A stretch of 64,000 nucleotides of DNA from Mytilus californianus. Lineage: Eukaryota; Mollusca; Bivalvia; Mytilida; Mytilidae. A program made the translations under genes and the position numbers. Under the pieces are notes generated by a model. That model made no database searches. It was not told the origin of the DNA and saw nothing but the letters and a program-made list of their open reading frames with translations. Location: contig NW_026262690.1 of the NCBI RefSeq assembly GCF_021869535.1, positions 68,937,995-69,001,994 of the forward strand. The letters are read 5' to 3'. This document shows positions 47,105 through 57,646 of the stretch, in pieces; position 1 is the stretch's first letter, and each line of letters opens with the position of its first letter.

Positions 47105-48907
47105 ATAAAATGATCCGCAGGGCGCAGCTTGATACGACCGCAGAGGTCGAACCCTGAACAGTTGGGGGAAGTATGGACACAACATTCAAGCTTGATACAG
47201 CTTTGGATTTGGATTGTGATAAAATATTTGACACAGCATAGGTTTCTAACACAGATTGAATGTGGTCTAAGAACTTAAAAATTTTAAATTGGACATTCAC
47301 CTACCAATTTGAAAACGGAACCAAAAATTAAGAATCTAAATACACGGTTAGAGTCGGCATATCAAAGAACCCCAATAATTCAATTTTTGATGAAATCAAA
47401 CAAAGTTTAATTTTGGACCCTTTTGACCTCAATGTGGACAAAGTTGATAACGGGGCCCAAAAATCAAAAATCTAAATACATGGTTAGATTCAGCATATCA
47501 AAGAACCCCATATATTCAATTTTTGTTGAAATCAAACACAGTTTAATTTTGGACCCCGATTTAGACCAACTTGAAAACTGGGCCCATAATCAAAAATCTA
47601 AATACATGTTTAGATTCAGCATATCAAAGAACCCTAAGAATTCAATTTTTGTTAAAATCAAACTAAGTTTAATTTTGGACCCTTTGGACCTTAATGTAGA
47701 CCAATTTGAAAACGGAACCAAAATTTAAGAATCTAAATACACAGTTAGATTCGGCATATCAAAGAACCCCAATAATTCAATTTTTGATGAAATCAAACAA
47801 AGTTTAATTTTGGACCCTTTGGACCTCATTGTGGACCAATTTAAAAACGGGGCCCAAAATCCAAAAACTAAATACACGGTTAGATTCAGCATATTAAAGA
47901 ACCCCATGAAATCAAGAATAAAACCCCATTGAAATTGGTCAAGAAATAAGCAATTTATAGGAAGTATCTTCTTTTGCACAATCCTGTGCTATTAAATATT
48001 TCTTGCTATTGCGCAATACTGTACAATTGACAATTTCTTGCTATTGCGCAATATTGTGCTATTGGATATTTCTTGCTATTGCGCAATACTGTGCAATTGA
48101 AGATTTCTTGCTATTGCGCAATACTGTGCAATGGAAGATTTCTTGCTATTGTGCAATACTGTGCAATTGAAAATTTCTTGCTATTGCACAATACTTATTA
48201 TATAATAATTTACACATCCTGTTTGGTGTGTATCTCCTACCATATCATTATTATTTGATTTTAAATATAAATCAGAAATAACCAACTTAAAATGGAAAAT
48301 TTTAAAAGAAACAAAAAAGCAAAAAAAGAAAAAAAAGGAAAAAAAAATAAATCCCCCCCAAAATATTTTGAACCCCCATTATGATTCATCACCCCCAAAC
48401 TCAATCCCAGCCTTCCCTTTGTGGTATGGTACCTTGCAGTACAATTTCAGAGAGATCCATACACTTGAACACAAGTTATTGTCTGGAAACTAGAAAAAAA
48501 TGTGTTTTTTGGCCCCTTTTTGGCCCCTAATTCCTAAAATTTGGAGGCAATTACCCCCAAAATCAATCCCAGCATTCCTTTAGTGATATGGAACCTTGTG
48601 GTACAATGTCAGAGAGATCCATACACTAACACACAAGTTATGTCTGGAAGTTACAAAAATGCTTATTTTTGGCCCCTTTTTGGCCCCTAATTCCTTTACT
48701 GTTATTACCATAACCCCCAAAATCAATCCCAACCTTCCTTTTGTGGTATTGAACCTTGTGGTAAAATTTCCTAAAGATCCATTCACTTAAACTAAAGTTA
48801 GAGTGCGAAAACCAATGTGTCTTCGGACGACGCCGGACGACGACGACGACGACGCCAACGTCATACCAATATACGACCACAAAAATTTTTTTGCGGTCGT
48901 ATAAAAT
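47105..48907 (+). mobile_element. Pearl-like element, family B, copy 3
   Basis: Head ATACGACCGCA at 47132-47142; five copies of the ~130-bp tandem unit at 47310-47935; a ~36-bp minisatellite at 47980-48195; three or four ~160-bp cores at 48350-48800; a (GAC)n tract 48828-48855; and the tail hairpin with right arm TGCGGTCGTAT at 48892-48902. The longest family B copy in the window. Confidence 0.8.
47980..48195 (+). repeat. 36-bp minisatellite (CTATTGCGCAATACTGTGCA)
   Basis: Six imperfect copies of 'ttcttgctattgcgcaatac' plus 'tgtgcaattgaag'. The unit contains ATTGCGCAAT, itself a palindrome. Single degenerate units occur in the left arms of family A copies (37092, 49468). Confidence 0.9.
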
Positions 48908-50776
48908 GGGGAATGTGTCCATGGGACACAGATGATGCCCCAGCTTGCATATCATATAAAGTTATAAAGGGACATAACTCAAGAATGGTAAAAGTGACGC
49001 TACCCAAATTTGTTATTGATCTGAGTTTTGTAGTAATAAGTATCGTGTATAAGTTTCATAACATTTGGTTGAGGCAAACTTAAGTTAGAGAACAGGAAAA
49101 CAAAATTCGGCAATTTTTCCATTTGTAAAGATGCACAACTCTAGAACAGTAAAAGTGACACCAGCAAAAATCAAACTTGATCTGTATTTTGTGGTAATAA
49201 GCATTGTGTATAAGTTTCATAACATTTGGTTGAGGCAAACTTAAGTTAGAGACAGAAACGAATAAACTGCTTCGCTGAGCGCAGCTGGATACGCCCGCAG
49301 AGGTCCAACCCTGAACAGTTGGGGCAAAAATGGACACAATATTTAAACTTGATACAGGTCTGAATTTGGATTGTTATTAAATATTTGACATATTACAGGT
49401 TTCTGAATAAATGTAGTCAAAGAACTTGAAATTGGTTATATGAATTGAATTTATATTCAATTAAAGATTTCTTGCTGTTGTGCAATACACTGTGCTGTTG
49501 CGCAATACTTAGTAAATCTGTTGTCAGACTATAAACAAATAAAGTTCAATTAATTCTCAATGTCATATATGAAAATTATGAAAATCAAAAGGAGCTTATA
49601 TCAATAAATATAAACAATTCACCAAAGTTTCATGAAAATTGCTGACAGCATTTTTGAGTTATTGTCAGAAAACTGGAAAATCCCCCTTTTTTAATGAATA
49701 AAACCCCATAACTCAGAAATGTAAAATGTAAAATTTATAAAATTCTAAAGGGAGCTTACATCAATAGATATAAACAATTCACCAAAGTTTCATAAGAACT
49801 GCTGAAAGCATTTTTGAGTATTTGTCCGTAAACTGGAAAATCCCCCTTTTTTTTAATAAAACCCTGTAACTCGGAAACGTAAAATCTAAAATTTATAAAA
49901 ATCGAAAGGGAGCTCATGTCAATAGATATAAACAATTCACCACAATTTCTTGCAAGTTGGTGAAAGCATTCTTGAGTTATTGTCCGAAAATTGGAAAATC
50001 CCCCTTTTTTTAATGAATAAAACCCCATAACTCTGAAACATCAAATCTAAAATTTATAAAAAACGAAAGGGAGCTCACGTCAATAGATATAAACAATTCA
50101 CCAAAGTTTTATGCAAATTGGTTAAAGCATTTTTGAGTTAATGTCCGACATGTTGACGACGGACGGACAGACGGACGGACGGACAGAGGTATACCATAAT
50201 ACGTCCCGTAAACGGGCGTATAAAAATTCAGCAATTTTTCCTTTTGTAAAGGGGCATAACTCTAGAACGGTTAAAGTGATACCACCAAAATTCAAACTTG
50301 ATCTGTATTTTGTGGTACAATGTAATAAGCATTGTGTATAAGTTTCATAACATTTGGTTGTGGCAAACTAAAGTTAGAGAACAGAACAAAAAATTCACCA
50401 ATTTTTTTCATTTGTAAAGGGGCATAACTCTAGAACAGTTAAAGTGACACCACCAAATCACAATTGATCTGTATTTTGTGGTAATAAGCATTGTGTATAA
50501 GTTTTATAACATTTGGTTGTGACAAACTAAAGTTAGAGAACAGAACAAAAAATTCACCAATTTTTTCATTTGTAAAGGGGCATAACTCTAGAACAGTTAA
50601 AGTGACACCACCAAAATCACAATTGATCTGTATTTTGTGGTAATAAGCATTGTGTATAAGTTTCATAACATTTTGTTGAGGCAAACTAAAGTTAGAGAAC
50701 GGAAACCAACTTTGGGACGTAGGGACGGACAAGGGTAAAATTTAATGCCCCCTCCACTACGGCGTGGGCATAAAAA
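48908..50776 (+). mobile_element. Pearl-like element, family C, complete, with family A nested
   Basis: Head 'atggggaatgtgtccatggg' with GATGCCCC at ~48934-48941. Cores ('ggcataactctagaacagtt', 157-169 bp apart) lie on both sides of a nested element at 49263-50226. The right arm has 'gggacggacaagggtaaaat' and the terminal hairpin ATGCCCCCTCC..GTGGGCATAAAAA at 50743-50776. The core sequence is continuous across the nested element. Confidence 0.8.
49263..50226 (+). mobile_element. Pearl-like element, family A, copy 2 (nested in family C)
   Basis: Head with ATACGCCCG at 49289-49297; four ~158-160-bp cores ('gaataaaaccccataactc'); (ACGG)n tract 50157-50184; tail hairpin with right arm CGGGCGTAT at 50213-50221 and then AAAAA. 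It interrupts a family C core between 'agagacagaaac' and 'ttcagcaattttt'. Confidence 0.85.
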
Positions 50777-53181
50777 CTCTTTGCAACTTCCTTGCATGTG
50801 GTATACCGTATAAATTATAAAAGGTATTAAAAAATAAACATGTATATTTTATGCATGTTCAGAATGTTTGTAATCATGATCAGCACTGACTCATTGTGAG
50901 TCCATCTAACGGAAAATAAACATCTTCTGACACACGAAAATACATTTTGCTTTCACCTGACTTACAAGCATGGGTAGATTTTATTGTGCTTTAATGTACT
51001 GTGAATTAATTTAATTTCAAGAATACCAACTTTCGTGGAATGAAGGAAATATGTAGTTTCCTGAATATTTTTTGTTGTTTTGCCAAAATCTGTACAGAAA
51101 ACTATAATAAATGTGTACTTTGTTTATCTTTTCAATTCGTGGTTAACCTATACCCATGCATGAAACTGGTCTCCCACGAATAATAATAAATTCACAGTAA
51201 CCTATAGGGTAACAGATAGTAGGACATGTCATTACAGACATTCAAATTTTTATCAATACATGTATAATTTCAGTCAATGGGTTTCTTCCTGTGAAAATAA
51301 ATTTCCTTCATATTCAATAATTGACCTTTGTAAATCGATACTGATAGAGTATCTAGTGCTTGTGTGTCATCCTATCCAACATCAACACAGCTAACCAAAG
51401 AAACAAAAGTTGCAAGTACCAATTTTCATAATCTTTGGAAAACTCAAGGAATATCAATCATGTCAATTATGAATACATGTACCAAGTTTAAAACAATACA
51501 AACATATTGATTCGCCAAAACATACTCACTGAAATAAAGTACTAGGAAAATCAATACATTTTTGTTCATTACAGTATTGTTTTCCCTGAATATTTCAATG
51601 ATGATGTTTAAGTGTACACTGTGTTCCTCTCATAAAAATGTAAAATTTTAAGGTTTCTCAAGTAGAAAAGAATTTGTTGTTGTCAATTCAGGAAGTTAAT
51701 ATGTAATATTAAAGCTGATACTTGACACTTTTTTACCCTAAGTTTGAAAATCCAAAAGAATAAAAGAAGCTATCAAATGGCATCCCAATGTCACATTATC
51801 ACAAGAAATTATCTTGTTTGATATGAATATTTCAATTTGTGAAAGTTGTCTTCTTCAAACATCATGCAATTTTTCTTATTTAAGGAAAAAACTGTAAAAA
51901 TTGCCTTATTAAGTTATTTTAAGATTTTGTCATCAATATTTAGACATATAAAGCAATAACAAAACCCAACAATACACATCCAACACACATTATTAAACAT
52001 TTTGTTATAATATCTTAGTTACTGGTGTATGTAATGCAAATGCATTATTTCAATTATTGATTTTCGTCACTTAACTTTGTTAATTATAATACATGTACAT
52101 TTTCCAATATATATACGATACGGGTACATTGTACCTATCAAGGGTTCTGGAAATGGTCACATTTTCCATTCTTGAACAATTTTTAAAGCATAGCTAATCA
52201 AATTTCAATTTTTTCTGAAATCAGACATAATAATTTCTAGCACATTTATGTCAGTTCTCAGTTACTAAATTTTGATAATTCTTTTACAGTAAAACACTCC
52301 CACTCAAGGATTTGTATAGTGAGACTATACAAATCCTTGGTCCCAGTGAATAAACTACACATAATACATGTCACCCTTTTAGCTCTTATTTATTACTTAA
52401 ATGAATTTATATGATCAACCAGAAATATTGTGAGCACTGCTCAAATAGACCCCCCCCCAAAAAAAAAAAACAACTACCTCAAGCTTAACTAAATTTGTGG
52501 CCATGATTTTTGAACTAATAAAATTCTATAACCATTCAAAGTGTGAAAAAGTGACAGTTTTTGATGATTTTTCAACGAATAAAGTTCCACAACTCTGCAA
52601 TGTTGATCAGGAAAAAAATTACCAGTTAAGTTTTCAGGACAAAATCATCAGAAAACAGTTGACTTTTCCCCAATATGCCAATTCCGGGATACAGTAGTTA
52701 GTTGAAGCTATCATGTGATTTCAATCACCATGTGACCAAAATGTACAGTAGGCATCATCACTTTCAAAACATGTTGAGCGAACAGGTGAAAAAATTTGAT
52801 CTTATACTGCACAAAATATTCAGGAAATAAAAATCTAATAAGTTGGTCACCCTCCCTTCAGTCATACAGGAATTAAGATTACGTACTTACGGAACATAAA
52901 TTATTTCTAGACTACCCTGCAGAATGACGATTCTGAAAGTGCTTGAAACTTAAATAGTGCAGGGATACAGGCACGCCTTCTATCTGCTAAATGACGTCAT
53001 AAAGGCGTGCAAAATTGACGATTTTTTCCAGTGAAAGACATGATTCCAGAAATAGCCTATTGCACTGATTTGTAAGCATGATTTTACCTCTTTTAGTTGC
53101 TCTTTCTTGACCGAGTACCAGAATGTCCTAATACCAAAAAGAAGGTAACATGTCGAAAATTATATACACCCGAGTTTAAAG
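50777..53181. other. LAMP intron 1, mostly unique AT-rich DNA
   Basis: Free of recognised transposons apart from the hairpin at 52305-52339. The frame at 52497-52697 shows no family signature. A C/A homopolymer stretch is at 52450-52470. Confidence 0.4.
52305..52339. repeat. Perfect 16-bp-arm hairpin with 3-bp loop
   Basis: CAAGGATTTGTATAGT, loop GAG, ACTATACAAATCCTTG. No T-run terminator or neighbouring repeat explains it. Confidence 0.9.
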
Positions 53182-54228
53182 CAAGGCTTCCAAAATTATT
53201 TTTAGCCAGCCGGACATTTTATATATTATCCCGATTTTAATCCCTTAAGACTAAATAAATAAAAGGCAATTATGGTAATCAGTTGCCGAGTTGGCCATCA
53301 GAATGATTGACATTAAAAAAAAAAACGATATTAAACTTTCTTTGATTCAAATTCGAAGTTCTGACATAAACTGTTAAATTGGCAGTGCATCATTCGAAGT
53401 GTGCAACATCAGCGTACTTATATCTGCTTAGACTCTTTATTTGTGCAGAATAACGTTGTCAAAAACTTTACTTTCGTTTTAAATCTAAACTGGATGTTAT
53501 CTTAACAATGGTAAAACATGGACCAGAGACGGATACGTAAATTCCGTGTACGTTTACAAAGCATGAATGAGTGTAAGTAGCTCTTTCTACGTTATTTCTT
53601 CAAGAAAATATTCGGAATAAACGTGAGATAAAGGTATCGATGACAATTTAAGCATTTTTTGAAGGAATTAGGATGCATAATTCAATTTCACACCTGCGCA
53701 CATGTGTACTAGTTCAAACAGAGACATGTCTCTGGTTCAAACAATGTGGTTATGACGATTTTTCATTTTCACCTTTTTAATTTTTTCATCAAATCATATT
53801 TGTTAACGTATTTCTGATCATTTAAATCTTTTTGACTTAATTAATTAGATGCAAACCGCTGAAATGTAAGAAAATAACTTTGAATAGACCGATCAATGTC
53901 CGGTTCAAAATAGTTTACCTGTCACCTGAACAGGTAAATTTCAGCTGTTCGACAACTAATTAGCCTTGATTAAAATGAGAAGGTATTAAAGTAGGGGGTT
54001 GTTTTGAAAGTACTTAATGATCATGTCACTTTTATGACCGGAAATGTGTGGCTGTTAAAGGCAAAAGGTTGGGTCAAAAAGATCGCGAGTTATTTTTAAA
54101 ATGACTGTCTCTTAAGCCTTGAAAACTAAAAAGTAGATGTCCGTTTCATGCTTTGCCCAGTCGGACTTTTACCGGACATTATACAAATGTCCGGAATATA
54201 TGACCGTTTTGGAAGCCTTGGTTTAAAG
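53174..54228. mobile_element. hAT-like non-autonomous transposon with 8-bp target duplication
   Basis: GTTTAAAG at 53174-53181 and 54221-54228 flank a 1039-bp element. It begins CAAGGCTTCCAAAA and ends with the exact inverted complement TTTTGGAAGCCTTG (14 bp). CCGGACATT-type motifs recur near both ends. Perfect 8-bp duplication and CA..TG ends are hAT hallmarks. No transposase. Confidence 0.93.
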
Positions 54229-55632
54229 TACATAATAATATGAAAATAGTCTATTTATACTCAATTTGGGGTATAATAGTTAATACATGGACCAATAAAT
54301 TATGGGGACAATACACATTTATGTGGAATTTCTGCTCAGGTTTGCAGGCCATAATCTTGCCGGCGAAATGACGATTTAAGTCGCCAAAGAATTTTGAAAA
54401 TCGCTAAATTTCGCCGGCCGACTGACTTCATAGCAAAGTCAAATCGCTATCAAAATCGGTAAAAGGGAGACAACTTGTGATTGACAAGTCTCACAGGTAA
54501 AAAAAATGGCGGCTGACAAGGAAAATCGAGGAAACGACACAGGACTAATACTGTAATCGATCAAATTAAATAAATACAACGGCGACTTTGAACATCCTCG
54601 GATATAACTTTCAAAACTGTTCAAACGGAAAACTGACCGTCTGTTTAAGTTATCGTTTTACGATGATTTTCATCTGAGGATGTTAAGTAATCACTCAGCT
54701 GATTTGTTTTATTTTTATTACCTACACGAGTCGATCAATTTTACTATTCGGTAGGTAAAGGGTGGGAATTAACGGTAGATTTATTATATTCATTGAATAA
54801 AATTGAAATATAAAAGGTAGAAAGACAGCTGATGGATAATGTGATTGCAAACGTACGACACTCGACCAGATTGTGATCAGCAGTGGATTTTTTCTCATGA
54901 CCACTTCGTTGATATGGATGATATTTTTAAAAAAATGATAGAAATGAGCTCTTTATCGGATAATTAACTTGAGATTGAAAGATATTTTCATTTATAGACT
55001 TACAATCTTTAACGATAATCTCAATTTACTACAACTAATATAAATGTCCTGGACATTCAATAATGTTTTACAAAACAATGACAAGTGGTGATATAAATTA
55101 AATTCCCAGTCATGTGAAATTCATCATATTTTTCTGGAGTTTTGTTTTAAAAGTAAATTGAGGCAGATGCACATGAATTTAATGCATCATAATCTTGATA
55201 ATATTACTAGGCTACTCCCTCATGTCCCAATCAACAAATTTTATTTAGAACACATTATGGTATCAATAAATAAATAACAACTATATATTGTCTAAACCTT
55301 TTTTATTAAGAACTTTCTATATATACATTGTGTACAATAACATATGAAAAAACTGAAAGTACATCTTTTATTGAATATAAAACAATTTCCTTAGTGATAA
55401 GCTTGAAAACACGATGCAACCGAAACGGTAATGGAATCTCACTTCTCCCTTCTCTCTCATGGAAGGAGAAGTCACTTCTCCCTCTTCAAAATCCTAGATT
55501 AGGCCCCGTGTTTGGTTGTAAATGTCAGTCATGCATGTTCTTTACAATTTTATATCAAAGAAATAATTTAAAATAACAAGAATGACTCTTGTGTAAACTA
55601 CATTGTACTATCCGATAATACGAAATACTTAC
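54229..55632. other. LAMP intron 1, unique DNA near exon 1
   Basis: Contains an inverted repeat GCCGGCGAAAT (54359-54369) / ATTTCGCCGGC (54408-54418) and no supported gene. Confidence 0.4.
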
Positions 55633-55675
55633 CAATTAAGAGGAGGGCGGTGATCAGAAGAGTAAAACCGTTCAT
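55633..55675 (-). CDS. LAMP1: LAMP coding exon 1: start codon and signal peptide
   Basis: ATG at 55675-55673 encodes MNGFTLLITALLLI and one base of Gly15, then G|GTAAGT. A short polar start followed by a hydrophobic run, with CSA at 16-18 as the likely cleavage site, is a classic signal peptide. The small exon is identified by its in-frame splice to exon 2 and by being the only upstream ATG with signal-peptide character. Confidence 0.9.
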
Positions 55676-56170
55676 TTTTCAGAATGATATTGAAATGTAA
55701 ATATTTTAGGATCCAGAAAACCTAAAACAAAAAGAAAATAATATAAAACAAATTCTAAATCGGTACTGTCGTATTTCAGTGACACACAAGGCAATGAGAA
55801 TGTGTCAATGCTTACCAAATATATCAATAATATCTCAAAATCCAAATCACCTGCCGCTCATACGGATCATATGACTATGTCATGTGACCTTGACTTCTCT
55901 GAAATCATTTTGTAAAGTGTTCATCTACATTAATAAAAAAGCATTTTTCTGAATTTGAAATTATTTAGGATATTCTTAATTTCTTTTATGAGTATATGAG
56001 AACTGAAATAAAGCATGGTGTTACATGTTGACAGTGCTTTGTATCCTGTAGATATGGTGGATGTAGAAATTTTCAAAGACGTTACAAAGAAAAAAAGTTC
56101 AGCAGCTACAAAAAAAGCTATATGCTGGTGTCAAATTTACACTTTATTGTAGATTGTCAGAGCAACAACC
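55676..56170. promoter_or_regulatory. Divergent LAMP/COPS9 promoter region with M-box/CLEAR-like site
   Basis: 495 bp separate the start codons of LAMP (minus) and COPS9 (plus), so both promoters must lie here or overlap the 5' UTRs. GTCATGTGAC at 55879-55888 is a perfect palindrome matching the M-box/E-box variant bound by MITF/TFEB-family factors, which control lysosomal genes in animals. A related ATCATATGAC lies 12 bp away. Binding is inference. Confidence 0.5.
55816..55900 (-). other. LAMP1: Probable non-coding 5' exon of LAMP
   Basis: On the minus strand a donor (TTG|GTAAGC, intron starting 55815) and a strong acceptor (TTTTTGTTTTAG, next exon starting 55721) define a 94-bp intron in the 5' UTR. 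The 5' boundary of this exon is a guess. Confidence 0.45.
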
Positions 56171-56242
56171 ATGAAACCGTCAATCGTGGCTGTCGATGAA
56201 ATGTTTCCTGAGGGAGCAGGACCATACATGGACATTGAAGAA
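56171..56242 (+). CDS. COPS9: COP9 signalosome subunit 9, exon 1
   Basis: Encodes MKPSIVAVDEMFPEGAGPYM then DIEE, ending GAA|GTAATA, phase 0. DEMFPEGAGPY is the hallmark of COPS9 (formerly MYEOV2), a ~57-residue acidic subunit of the COP9 signalosome, which removes NEDD8 from cullins. The mussel-type protein has two to three extra residues near the N-terminus (SIVA) relative to vertebrates. The gene is so small that ordinary frame scans miss it. Confidence 0.92.
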
Positions 56243-56429
56243 GTAATAATGAATATCAAGTAATAGTATTGAGGTGCCGAAGTGACTAGAATTCCGTGTA
56301 GGGTAACTCGGTCTAATAGTAATACTTTGCACCACTCCTGTACCTTCACTGGCTTCAGTTCAGTGTAGCAAAGTACTTTAGTAGAACCATGAAATCAGTC
56401 TAAAAACTCTACCAGAGGCCCTTCAGTCT

Positions 56430-56449
56430 TTTTTTTTTTTTTTTTTTGA
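56430..56449. repeat. Poly-T tract
   Basis: About 20 consecutive T within COPS9 intron 1. Confidence 0.8.
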
Positions 56450-56639
56450 TAATGTGCGGTCCATAGTATAATAGACCTTATCACTATTTGGGAATCTGTG
56501 ACATTTGAACTATTGATGCATACCTTTGTGGCGATAGACATTTTCTATTGTGATGTCAAAATCTTTACAGGAACCTTTGTGTGTCTGCACTGCCAATGAT
56601 ATAGTGGCATCCATGACAACTCCCCCGTTGCCAAATCGC

Positions 56640-57115
56640 CCTAAATCAGCTCACCACAACTTTCTACCAATTCACAATACTAATGAAAAAGGGTTTAAAT
56701 CCCCGCTGAAATAAGGCCTTCCAACTCTGCACATTATTTAAAAGAATCTAAATCCTGCTGAATTTAGGCCTACCAACTCGTCCGAATAATGAAAAGAGTT
56801 AAATCATGCTGAATTTCGACCTGCCAACTCGCCCCACTTATGATAGTTTAATTTTTATGAATAGAGAATTTAGGCCTACCAACTCGTCCGAATAATGAAA
56901 AGAGTTAAATCATGCTGAATTTAGAGTTAGACCTGCCAACTCGCCCACTTATGAAAAGGAGGTTTAAATCAGATAAATAAAGGTCTGCCAACTGGCCCTA
57001 CTTATGATATTTTAATCCTTATGAATAAAGACCTACCAACTCGCCCCACTCAAAAGTAATTTTATCCCACTGTAATAATGGCCTACCAACTCACCCCAGT
57101 AGTGAAATGAGTAAA
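56640..57115 (+). repeat. ~55-bp minisatellite (GGCCTACCAACTCGCCC)
   Basis: About nine imperfect copies of a unit with '(g/a)cctaccaactcgcccca' and 'cttatgaaaagagtttaaat'. A higher-order ~108-bp repetition is visible: 'ggcctaccaactcgtccg' at 56779 and 56872. Confidence 0.85.
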
Positions 57116-57149
57116 TCTAGCCTTTTCAAAAGGGGGGTCAGACTTGCTT

Positions 57150-57290
57150 CCTTACAGCGCAATGTGAACTGTTGTTTGTTTGTTGGTCTTTTTCTTTTTT
57201 AGCTGTGGCCTTGTCAGTTTATTTTCGACTTATGAGTTTAAATGTCCCTTTGATATCTTTCGCCTCTCATTTACATGTAAGTGATTGCCT
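57150..57290 (-). repeat. Dispersed bivalve-type repeat fragment
   Basis: 'tcagtttattttcgacttat' and 'gatatctttcgcctctcatt' belong to a common bivalve interspersed repeat. The apparent frame at 57172-57396 spans this and the adjacent MITE. Confidence 0.55.
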
Positions 57291-57646
57291 CAATACACCT
57301 TATCGCTATTTAGTCCAATCCGGAAAAAACAGTCATTTAGACAACTTCCTGTTTGGGTCAACAGGCCGCAAACAAAGGTCATCAGTAACGAGCTGAGGGA
57401 GGGAAAAACTTAGAAAGCGATCAGTAGGAAACTTTGATAGATTATGATCCACTTTTTCCAAACTCAAATTAAAGTCAAAAAAATATTGTGTTTGAAGTAT
57501 TTACGATGTTTTAAACTGGTCTCATTAAAAAGTATCATGCATGGTGCATTGTTTAAACAGGGTCCCAGATAGCGTCAACTGGATGAAAAAGTTGTGTAAT
57601 TTTAGAACTTATCCGGAATGGAATAAATAGCGATTAGGTGTATTCG
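57291..57646. mobile_element. MITE with CAATACACC terminal inverted repeats, copy 2
   Basis: Same family as 3599-3946. Left end CAATACACCTTATCGCTATT; right end AATAGCGATTAGGTGTATTC. 356 bp, ~85% similar interior, non-coding. Confidence 0.85.

Larger units (their letters stand above)
42635..55632 (-). other. LAMP intron 1, ~13 kb, mobile-element rich
   Basis: Donor G|GTAAGT at 55632 and acceptor TTTAAAG at 42635. It holds family A, B and C pearl-like elements, two TIR transposons, two adjacent hairpin repeats and several minisatellites, annotated separately. It accounts for over half of the gene's length. Confidence 0.85.
30637..55721 (-). other. LAMP1: LAMP gene locus (lysosome-associated membrane glycoprotein)
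   Basis: Eight coding exons of 43, 101, 202, 192, 359, 229, 174 and 149 nt make a 1449-nt open frame (482 residues plus stop). Layout: signal peptide 1-18; LAMP domain 1 ~19-183 with Cys 30, 65, 137, 183; Pro/Thr-rich hinge ~184-265; LAMP domain 2 ~266-438 with Cys 282, 323, 399, 438; transmembrane helix ~447-469; short basic tail ending GYEQV (GYxx-hydrophobic endosome/lysosome sorting signal). About ten N-glycosylation sequons are present. The tail and membrane region resemble vertebrate LAMP1 closely ([20 protein letters not shown], then GRKRS). LAMP1 versus LAMP2 orthology cannot be settled here. The protein lines the lysosomal membrane. Confidence 0.93.

Noticed and set aside
47980..48195. 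CRISPR-like array of ~36-bp repeats
   Set aside because: Repeats are contiguous without spacers, are imperfect, and lie in an animal intron inside a transposable element.
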